A DNA stretch of 64,000 bases, taken from Gammaproteobacteria bacterium (GTDB taxonomy: Bacteria; Pseudomonadota; Gammaproteobacteria; Steroidobacterales; GCA-2729495). Positions 58,047-64,000 of this stretch are shown in pieces. The stretch is from assembly GCA_030426355.1 (NCBI GenBank), contig JAUHYQ010000001.1, forward strand, positions 310,001 to 374,000, in the 5' to 3' direction. Below the pieces are notes generated by a model. That model was not told where the DNA came from. It saw nothing but the letters and a program-made list of their open reading frames with translations, and did no database searches. Within the stretch, counting starts at the first letter, position 1; each line of letters begins with the position of its first letter. Position numbers and translations under genes: made by a program.

Positions 58047-59543
58047 ATGAACGATCTCTATACCAAACGGGGCGCACCGGTGGATCTGGATTCGGACAGC
58101 TTCCGCAAGCTCGGGCATGCGCTTATTGATCAGCTTGCTGATTTTTACGAGTCACTGCCCGATCGGCCGGTGACGGAAGCGATATCGCCTGCAGCCGTGC
58201 GTAAACTCATAGGCACCGGCGGATTACCCCTGGCCGGCAGTGATCCGCACCAACTGCTGAGCGAGACCACCGCACTTTTACAACAGCATTCACTGCACAA
58301 CGGTCACCCGGCTTTTGCCGGCTACATCACCTCATCGGCAACGCCGCTGGGTGCGCTCGCTGATCTGCTCGCGGCCAGTGTGAATGCCAATGTCGGCAAA
58401 TGGGATTTATCACCGGTCGCTGCAGAAATCGAGGCGCAAACGGTCCGCTGGCTAGCGGAATTGATTCGCTACCCGACCGATTGCGGCGGACTGATGGTCA
58501 GCGGCGGCAACATGGCCAATATTCTTGCACTGCTGACCGCGCGTAATGCCAAAGCCGACTGGGACGTGCGCACTGCCGGACATCACCGCGGCGCGCCACT
58601 GATGACTGTTTACTGTTCGCGCGAAACCCACACCTGGGTTGAGAAAGCCGCAGCCATTTCGGGACTCGGAACCCAAGCTGTGCGCTGGATTGATACGGAT
58701 GACGAACAGCGTATTTGCATGGACGCACTAAAAACTCAGCTTGATAAAGATCGTGCCGATGGATGCCGGCCCTTCATGCTGATTGGCACTGCGGGCAGTG
58801 TCAGCACCGGCGCTGTGGATCCACTCGCCGCGCTGGCCGATTTTGCCGAACGCGAACAGCTCTGGTTTCATGTGGACGGCGCTTACGGTGCGCCGGCGGC
58901 AATGCTGGATGATGCCCCCGCCGATATGCGCGTGCTGGCGCGCGCCGACTCCGTTGCGCTGGATCCGCACAAATGGTTGTACAGCCCGATTGAGGCTGCC
59001 TGCACGCTGGTCAAGCAACGCCAGCATTTGCTGGATGCCTTCGCCTTTAAACCGCCCTACTACAACTTTGCCGAACATGCGGATGCCGGCGAAAACTATT
59101 ACGAACTGGGCTTGCAGAACACCCGCGGCTTTCGCGCCCTCAAGGTCTGGCTCAGTCTGCGCCACGTCGGACGGCAGGGCTATCAGCAGATGATCGGTCA
59201 GAATATCCGGCTGGCGCGGCAGCTGTATACCCTTGCCAGCGCGCACCCGCAACTCGAAGCTCACAGCTGCAACCTGAGCATCTGCACCTTTCGCTTTGTG
59301 CCCGAAGACATGCGGGGTCAGAGTCCTTACTCCGACCCCACATATCTGAACACGCTTAACGAGGCCTTGCTGCTGGAACTGCAACAAAGCGGCGAAGCCT
59401 TCCTGTCGAATGCGGTTGTGAATGGCAACTATTTGCTGCGCGCCTGTGTGGTGAATTTTCGCACCACTGCAGAAGTGATTGCGAGCATCGCGGATCTCGT
59501 GGTCGAGACGGGGTTGCGGGTTGACGGACAACTGCGGAGCTAA
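58047..59543 (+). CDS. Pyridoxal-phosphate aromatic-L-amino-acid decarboxylase family protein, carrying an in-frame REP
   Basis: 498 residues. Group II decarboxylase: HNGHPAFAGYITSSATPLG, LMVSGGNMANILAL, GSVSTGAVDPL, WFHVDGAYGAPA (Asp and Ala for PLP) and DPHKWLYSPIE with Lys309 forming the Schiff base. Would decarboxylate an aromatic amino acid such as tyrosine, DOPA or tryptophan; which one is not clear. Codons 423-431 (RGQSPYSDP) are a complete REP palindrome lying between FRFVPEDM and TYLNTLNEALLLELQ, where relatives are expected to be shorter. The frame is kept. Confidence 0.92.
   Translation: MNDLYTKRGAPVDLDSDSFRKLGHALIDQLADFYESLPDRPVTEAISPAAVRKLIGTGGLPLAGSDPHQLLSETTALLQQHSLHNGHPAFAGYITSSATPLGALADLLAASVNANVGKWDLSPVAAEIEAQTVRWLAELIRYPTDCGGLMVSGGNMANILALLTARNAKADWDVRTAGHHRGAPLMTVYCSRETHTWVEKAAAISGLGTQAVRWIDTDDEQRICMDALKTQLDKDRADGCRPFMLIGTAGSVSTGAVDPLAALADFAEREQLWFHVDGAYGAPAAMLDDAPADMRVLARADSVALDPHKWLYSPIEAACTLVKQRQHLLDAFAFKPPYYNFAEHADAGENYYELGLQNTRGFRALKVWLSLRHVGRQGYQQMIGQNIRLARQLYTLASAHPQLEAHSCNLSICTFRFVPEDMRGQSPYSDPTYLNTLNEALLLELQQSGEAFLSNAVVNGNYLLRACVVNFRTTAEVIASIADLVVETGLRVDGQLRS
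59314..59339. repeat. REP palindrome 2, inside the decarboxylase coding region
   Basis: GGGGTCAGAGT-CCTT-ACTCCGACCCC; arms pair at ten of eleven positions. It is read through in frame as part of the decarboxylase (residues 423-431). Confidence 0.93.
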
Positions 59544-59554
59544 ACAACAGAACC

Positions 59555-60589
59555 ATGGATCCCGTAACTCAGGGCGTTCTCGGCGCGAGCGTGCCGCAAG
59601 CCATCAGCCGGAAAAGGCATATCGTTGCCGCGACCGTGTTCGGGGCACTGTCGGGCATGGCACCCGATCTGGACAGCCTGATTCGCTCAGACACCGACCC
59701 GCTCTTGTACCTGGAATACCATCGCCAGTTCACGCACTCACTGATCTTTATTCCGGTGGGGGCGCTGATCTGCGCGCTGGCGTTTTACTACGTGTTCAGG
59801 CTATCGAAGCGCTGGCAAATCAGTTTCAAACTGACTTACCTGTTTTGCTTGCTCGGCTATGCCACTCACGGCTTGCTGGATTCGTGCACCAGTTACGGCA
59901 CACAGCTGCTGTGGCCGTTCAGCAACGAACGATTCGCGTGGAACACCGTTTCGGTGGTGGACCCGTTGTTTAGTCTGCCCTTGTTACTGCTGGTTGTTGC
60001 TGCTTATCGAAAGCGCAGCCGCGGGTTTGGGCAAATCGCACTGTGCTGGGTCATCGCGTATCAGGGCCTGGGCTTTTACCAGCATTACCGAGTTCAAGCA
60101 GCTGGCACACAACTGGCGGCAGAGCGCGGCCATGTGCCGCTGCGGCTGGAGGTTAAACCAAGCTTTGGCAACATCCTGCTGTGGAAAGTCATCTATGAAA
60201 TGCCGGACGGCTACTACACAGATGCCGTCAGGGCAGGGCCGGAGTTAACGGTTTACCCCGGCGAGTTTATTCCGCGACTGATTATTGAACGTGACTTACC
60301 GTGGCTGGACAAAAATTCACAGCAAGCCAAAGATCTGGAGCGCTTCGCGTGGTTTTCACGCGGCTATTTGTCGCTCGACCCCGTTAACCCGCTGCGGGTG
60401 ACCGACATGCGTTACTCGCTGGTACCGAACGAAGCCAAAGGCATGTGGAGCATCTGGCTGGATCCGCGGGCAAACAATAACGCGCACGTTATCCTGAAGC
60501 AGGATCGGGATACCTCCGCACAGCGGCGCGAGAAGTTCGGGCGCATGTTGCGCAACCGGGTACTGCGGGAATCTATGGGGTCGGAGTAA
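59555..60589 (+). CDS. YdjM-like membrane-bound metal-dependent hydrolase family protein
   Basis: 344 residues, about 4-5 transmembrane helices in the N-terminal half. MDPVTQGVLGASVPQA, GMAPDLDSLI, YHRQFTHSLIF and GYATHGLLDSCTSYGTQLLWPFS are signatures of the YdjM/LexA-regulated hydrolase family (conserved His and Asp residues that may bind metal). The C-terminal half is soluble. The last four codons (MGSE) and the TAA stop come from REP palindrome 3, so the natural C-terminus may have been replaced or extended. Starts 11 bases after the decarboxylase. Confidence 0.88.
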   Translation: MDPVTQGVLGASVPQAISRKRHIVAATVFGALSGMAPDLDSLIRSDTDPLLYLEYHRQFTHSLIFIPVGALICALAFYYVFRLSKRWQISFKLTYLFCLLGYATHGLLDSCTSYGTQLLWPFSNERFAWNTVSVVDPLFSLPLLLLVVAAYRKRSRGFGQIALCWVIAYQGLGFYQHYRVQAAGTQLAAERGHVPLRLEVKPSFGNILLWKVIYEMPDGYYTDAVRAGPELTVYPGEFIPRLIIERDLPWLDKNSQQAKDLERFAWFSRGYLSLDPVNPLRVTDMRYSLVPNEAKGMWSIWLDPRANNNAHVILKQDRDTSAQRREKFGRMLRNRVLRESMGSE

Positions 60590-60602
60590 TTACTCTGACC
60601 CC
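60577..60602. repeat. REP palindrome 3, spanning the stop codon of the YdjM-like gene
   Basis: GGGGTCGGAGT-AATT-ACTCTGACCCC, extended by AT on both sides. It supplies the codons GGG TCG GAG TAA at the end of the gene. Confidence 0.95.
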
Positions 60603-60628
60603 ATGGATCGTCTGCTATGCTTAAGCGC

Positions 60629-61420
60629 ATGAGTGACCCACAAAATCGAAGTCTTGCCCTGTTCTGTGATTTTGAGAACATTGCCCTCGGCGTCCGCGAT
60701 GCGAATGTCGATAAGTTCGACATCAACATTGTGCTCGAACGCTTGCTGGTAAAGGGCTCAATAGTTGTAAAGAAAGCCTACTGCGACTGGAACCGCTACA
60801 CCGGGTTCAAAGCCGCAATGCACGAGGCCGCCTTTGAACTGATCGACATTCCACATGTTCGGCAGTCGGGAAAAAACTCCGCCGATATTCGCATGGTCGT
60901 GGATGCCCTTGACCTCTGCTACACCAAGGAGCATGTCGATACTTTCGTCATTATTAGTGGCGACTCTGATTTTTCACCGCTGGTAAGCAAGCTGAGGGAA
61001 AACGCCAAGACCGTCATTGGCGTAGGTGTGAAAAACTCCACTTCTGATTTGCTGATCAGAAATTGCGACGAGTTCATTTACTACGACGATCTGGTGCGAA
61101 CCACCGCACCACGCAAAACGACTCGCAAACGCACCAAGAAAAAGACTGCTGCCAAGCCACCCAAGGCTGATAAAGCTCAGGAAGGCATTGACCTGGTGCT
61201 GCAGACAGCGGTCGCGCTTAATGCCGAACGCGGCAGCGGTGAAAAACTCTGGGGCTCAATGATCAAACAGGCGTTGAAACGCCGGCAACCGGGTTTCAAT
61301 GAGAGTTACTATGGCTTTGCTTCCTTCAGCAACTTGCTGGAAGAGGCCCGCGACCGCGGCGCATTGGAACTGGAGATGGACGAAAAGTCCGGCGGTTACA
61401 TCATCGGCGGTATTGAATAG
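60629..61420 (+). CDS. NYN (LabA/DUF88) domain protein with C-terminal OST-HTH/LOTUS domain
   Basis: 263 residues from ATG 60629 (an ATG at 60617 is the alternative; neither has a clear Shine-Dalgarno). NYN domain residues about 8-155, a PIN-like RNase fold with conserved acidic residues: LALFCDFENIALG, KNSADIRMVVDALDL, VIISGDSDFSPLVSKL. A basic linker (TTRKRTKKKTAAKPPKADK) joins it to a C-terminal OST-HTH/LOTUS domain (KLWGSMIKQALKRRQPGFNE, FSNLLEEARDRGALEL). Predicted RNA-cleaving or RNA-binding protein. Confidence 0.9.
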   Translation: MSDPQNRSLALFCDFENIALGVRDANVDKFDINIVLERLLVKGSIVVKKAYCDWNRYTGFKAAMHEAAFELIDIPHVRQSGKNSADIRMVVDALDLCYTKEHVDTFVIISGDSDFSPLVSKLRENAKTVIGVGVKNSTSDLLIRNCDEFIYYDDLVRTTAPRKTTRKRTKKKTAAKPPKADKAQEGIDLVLQTAVALNAERGSGEKLWGSMIKQALKRRQPGFNESYYGFASFSNLLEEARDRGALELEMDEKSGGYIIGGIE

Positions 61421-61430
61421 TGGGTTCAAC

Positions 61431-61464
61431 CGGTGGGGTCAGAGTAATGACTCTGACCCCACCG
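61431..61464. repeat. REP palindrome 4
   Basis: CGGTGGGGTCAGAGT-AATG-ACTCTGACCCCACCG, 15-bp perfect arms (core 61435-61460). Between the convergent NYN and ybiT genes, where it may also act as a terminator-like hairpin though no T-tract follows. Confidence 0.95.
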
Positions 61465-61490
61465 ATTAAACTCACCGATTGGCGCTAAAG

Positions 61491-63101
61491 TCAGGCTACT
61501 CGCGCTGTGCCGCTGTGCAATTGTGAGCGCAGATACTCTTCGTAGGTGCCGCCAAAATCTATCACCCCGTTAGGCGTCAGCTCGATCACGCGGGTTGCCA
61601 GTGACGATACAAATTCCCGATCGTGGCTGATGAAGATCAAGGTTCCAGGATAATTTTCCAAGGCAAGATTCAGAGCTTCGATGGATTCCATGTCGAGATG
61701 ATTCGTTGGCTCGTCCATCACCAATACATTCGGCTGCTGCAAAGCCAGTTTGCCGAACAACAAACGCCCTTCTTCACCGCCGGAAACGACTTTGACCGAT
61801 TTCTCGCTGTCGTCACGCGAGAACAGCATGCGCCCCAGCGTGCTGCGCAGTAACTGCTCGTCCGAGCCCGGTGGCTGCCACTGCGTCATCCATTCAAACA
61901 GGCTCATATCCTGTTCGAAATCGGCTGCGTGATCCTGGGCAAAATACCCGGTCTTTGCGTTCTCGGCCCACTTTATTTCGCCGCTGTCGACTTCGAGTTC
62001 CTGCAAAAGGCAGCGCACCAGTGTGGTCTTGCCGATACCGTTCGGGCCAATGATCGCCACGCGCGCGCCGGCCTCAATCACGACATCCAGATTTTCAAAC
62101 AACGGCTCATCGTCAAATGACTTCGTCAGGCCCTTGGCTTCGACCGCCAGACGCCGCAGCGGCTTCTCCTGTTCAAAACGTATAAACGGACTCACGCGGC
62201 TGGATGGCTTGATCTCTTCCAGCACGATTTTCTCCAGTTGCTTCGCCCGTGACGTCGCTTGACGCGCCTTGGATGCATTCGCCGAGAAACGACTGACAAA
62301 GGCCTGCAGTTCTGCACGTTTGGCTTTTTTCTTGGCATTGTCGGCGTACATGCGCTCGCGCACCTGCGTGGCCGCGATCATGTATTCATCGTAGTTGCCA
62401 GGGAACAACTGGATGCGGCCATAGTCGAGGTCCGCCATGTGGGTACAAACGCTGTTCAGAAAGTGACGGTCATGCGAAATGATGACCATGGTCGCCTTGC
62501 TTTGCACCAGAAACTCTTCCAGCCAGCGAATGGTGTTGATGTCGAGGTTGTTGGTGGGCTCGTCCAGCAACAATACGTCGGGATCGGAAAACAATGCCTG
62601 CGCCAGCAACACCCGCAACTTCCAACCCGGCGCGATGTTGCTCATCGGGCCGTCGTGCTGCTCCACCGGAATACCAATGTTCTCCAGCAACTCGCCGGCG
62701 CTTGATTCAGCCGAATAACCGTCCATTTCGGCAAACTCGATCTCGAGGTCCGCAACCCGCATCCCTTCCGCATCGCTCATCTCGGGCAGGGAGTACAAGC
62801 GATCGCGTTCCTGCGAAACCTGCCACAAGCGGGCATGACCCATCATCACCACGTCGAGTACGCGCACATCCTCATAGGCAAACTGATCCTGACGCAGTTG
62901 ACCGATGCGGGCGTTCGGATCGGTTGATACATTGCCTGCTGTCGCTTCCAGCTCGCCCGCCAGAATTTTCATGAAAGTTGATTTACCGCAGCCGTTGGCG
63001 CCGATAAGGCCGTAACGATGACCGTTGCCAAAGCTAACGGAAACGCCTTCGAACAGTGGTTTAGCGCCGAACTGAATCGACAGATTAGAAGTGGATATCA
63101 C
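61491..63101 (-). CDS. ybiT: ABC-F family ATPase YbiT
   Basis: 536 residues from a GTG at 63101. Two ABC ATPase domains with no membrane part, acting on the ribosome. Walker A sites GANGCGKST (34-42) and GPNGIGKTT; signature sites [17 protein letters not shown] (degenerate, as in E. coli YbiT) and [15 protein letters not shown]; Walker [12 protein letters not shown] and [11 protein letters not shown]. The linker [21 protein letters not shown] is the P-site tRNA interaction motif of this family. Nearly colinear with E. coli YbiT. Confidence 0.95.
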   Translation of the reverse strand: MISTSNLSIQFGAKPLFEGVSVSFGNGHRYGLIGANGCGKSTFMKILAGELEATAGNVSTDPNARIGQLRQDQFAYEDVRVLDVVMMGHARLWQVSQERDRLYSLPEMSDAEGMRVADLEIEFAEMDGYSAESSAGELLENIGIPVEQHDGPMSNIAPGWKLRVLLAQALFSDPDVLLLDEPTNNLDINTIRWLEEFLVQSKATMVIISHDRHFLNSVCTHMADLDYGRIQLFPGNYDEYMIAATQVRERMYADNAKKKAKRAELQAFVSRFSANASKARQATSRAKQLEKIVLEEIKPSSRVSPFIRFEQEKPLRRLAVEAKGLTKSFDDEPLFENLDVVIEAGARVAIIGPNGIGKTTLVRCLLQELEVDSGEIKWAENAKTGYFAQDHAADFEQDMSLFEWMTQWQPPGSDEQLLRSTLGRMLFSRDDSEKSVKVVSGGEEGRLLFGKLALQQPNVLVMDEPTNHLDMESIEALNLALENYPGTLIFISHDREFVSSLATRVIELTPNGVIDFGGTYEEYLRSQLHSGTARVA

Positions 63102-63143
63102 GAGTGTGCACCGGGTTGGGGGGCGCGAATCATAACGATTTGT

Positions 63144-63169
63144 GGGGTCAGAGTCATTACTCCGACCCC
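63144..63169. repeat. REP palindrome 5, spanning the stop codon of the transposase gene
   Basis: GGGGTCAGAGT-CATT-ACTCCGACCCC, with extra T-A and G-C pairs outside. On the minus strand it supplies GGG TCG GAG TAA, the last codons of the RAYT gene. Confidence 0.95.
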
Positions 63170-63810
63170 ACGATCAGCTGCTCAATCTCGTCCCTGAAGC
63201 GCGAATTGCCCAGCACCAGGCCTTTGTTGAGGGAATCGCGGATATCCTTGGTCACTCTGCCCGAAACCTCTTGCACAAAGAATCGCCGATAGGCGGCCCT
63301 TCTTTCCGCCGGCGTCTTGCCCAGGGCAAGATACTCCGGATGCGGCTGCCAGAGGCCAGCCCTCTTGCCGAATGCATGCGCACGGTAACTTGACCAGGTG
63401 TATTCGGCAGGATCCCGCGCCATGCCGGCGCGCACCGGATTGAGTTCGATATAGCGCTGACAGACCAGCAGATACTCGCGACTCTGTACGACGCTCGACT
63501 TGAACCGGCCCTCGAACAATGTTCCGCTGCGCCCGTAGCGATAGTTGAACCGCCGCACATAATAGCGACCGAGATATTGCATGCATCGCGAGATTGCATC
63601 GGCCGCAGGCGGTGTAACCAGCAAATGCACATGATTGGTCATGAAGACCCATGCGTGCACAGCGATTCCGTATTTCTCGGCCCCCTCGCGAAGCCAGTGG
63701 GCATATGCCTTTCGATCGGTATCGTCCGCGAAACAAGCCTGCCGGTTATTGCCGCGCTGAACCACATGCACCGGCAACCCGGGCGGACAACAACGACGCT
63801 TGCGCGGCAT
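63157..63810 (-). CDS. REP-associated tyrosine transposase (RAYT, Y1_Tnp/IS200-like)
   Basis: 217 residues. Y1_Tnp fold: [19 protein letters not shown] at the N-terminus, HUH motif in [12 protein letters not shown] (His60, His62), [13 protein letters not shown], and the RAYT-typical [12 protein letters not shown], where Tyr120 is the likely nucleophile. RAYTs cleave single-stranded palindromes next to their gene and are thought to spread REP sequences. A REP overlaps its stop codon and two half-REPs lie 88 bases before its start, the arrangement of a self-contained REP/RAYT unit. All catalytic motifs look intact. Confidence 0.93.
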   Translation of the reverse strand: MPRKRRCCPPGLPVHVVQRGNNRQACFADDTDRKAYAHWLREGAEKYGIAVHAWVFMTNHVHLLVTPPAADAISRCMQYLGRYYVRRFNYRYGRSGTLFEGRFKSSVVQSREYLLVCQRYIELNPVRAGMARDPAEYTWSSYRAHAFGKRAGLWQPHPEYLALGKTPAERRAAYRRFFVQEVSGRVTKDIRDSLNKGLVLGNSRFRDEIEQLIVGSE

Positions 63811-63896
63811 AGCAGACTCTCCGACCTAACAAGCCCGCATTCTTGCCGCGACTGCCGCATTCAGGCGACCCGCCTATCTCGCCAATTGTTAAGGTT

Positions 63897-64000
63897 TTAC
63901 TCTGACCCCAGCAATGACTCTGACCCCAGCAATTCCTTGCGGCGGAGGGTTACGGCGGCGATCAGCAACAGTCCGTTCAGCAAGCCCATCATGAGAAAAG
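63897..64000 (-). CDS. C-terminal end of an unidentified membrane protein (5' end outside window)
   Basis: On the minus strand an open frame of 33 residues runs in from the window edge. It has a hydrophobic helix (MGLLNGLLLIAAVTL) followed by RRKE, as in the last helix of a membrane protein or a sorting-signal tail. The end LLGSESLLGSE and the TAA stop come from two tandem half-REPs. The family cannot be told from so little sequence, and it could be a chance frame. Confidence 0.4.
   Translation of the reverse strand, partial: FLMMGLLNGLLLIAAVTLRRKELLGSESLLGSE
63899..63934. repeat. Tandem REP half-sites upstream of the transposase gene
   Basis: Two direct copies of an 18-bp unit, ACTCTGACCCCAGCAATG and ACTCTGACCCCAGCAATT. 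Each is a right arm of the REP without its partner. Confidence 0.9.

Overview
The window looks like a chromosomal segment of an aerobic, heterotrophic gammaproteobacterium of moderately high GC. The evidence is housekeeping genes of gammaproteobacterial type (greB, rluE, ybiT, rhlE, a DeaD-type helicase), two TonB-dependent receptors, many exported lipoproteins, and a REP-associated tyrosine transposase with its cognate palindromes. Genus cannot be assigned from the sequence alone. No rRNA, tRNA, CRISPR array or prophage was seen.

Layout. 1-9 kb: an incomplete SUMF/cytochrome c lipoprotein, a membrane-anchored chelatase-like protein, a DUF1838 protein, greB, an exported methyltransferase, rluE and a TonB-dependent receptor closed by a bidirectional terminator. 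9-18.6 kb (all minus strand): ChaN-like/PDZ protein, M1-M28-PDZ peptidase, a luciferase-like (LLM) oxidoreductase, and the FAD, 2Fe-2S and molybdenum subunits of a hydroxylase resembling 4-hydroxybenzoyl-CoA reductase. 18.7-26.7 kb (minus): LLM, EamA transporter, MDR reductase, NmrA-like lipoprotein, beta-propeller lipoprotein, second TonB receptor. 26.8-37 kb: TauD-type dioxygenase, FAD oxidase, peptide deformylase, two SDR-type proteins, a CpeT-like lipoprotein, a small Met/Gly-rich membrane protein, methyltransferase, MFS transporter and two divergent LLM genes. 37-51 kb: cytochrome c/GSDH dehydrogenase, Rieske oxygenase, GFA protein, FG-GAP/UnbV protein, DUF418 protein, NTF2-like protein, rhlE, second DUF1838 protein, DUF3300 protein and an acidic beta-helix repeat protein. 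51-64 kb: GST, SDR, fifth LLM, lipoprotein methyltransferase, MFS transporter, DeaD-type helicase, aromatic amino acid decarboxylase, YdjM-like membrane protein, NYN protein, ybiT, a RAYT transposase and the 3' end of one more gene.

How the genes work together. Much of 9-54 kb reads as uptake and oxidative catabolism of hydrophobic or aromatic compounds: outer-membrane receptors, a Rieske oxygenase, a molybdenum hydroxylase, five LLM enzymes, an alpha-ketoglutarate dioxygenase, SDR/MDR reductases, GST and exporters. That is inference; no substrate can be read from the sequence. No recognisable DNA-binding transcription factor is encoded in the 64 kb.

The most distinctive non-coding signal is a family of 26-bp palindromes (GGGGTCRGAGT, 4-nt loop, ACTCYGACCCC) confined to the last 13 kb around the RAYT gene. 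One copy lies in frame inside the decarboxylase gene, and three genes, including the transposase itself, take their last residues (GSE) and stop codon from a copy.
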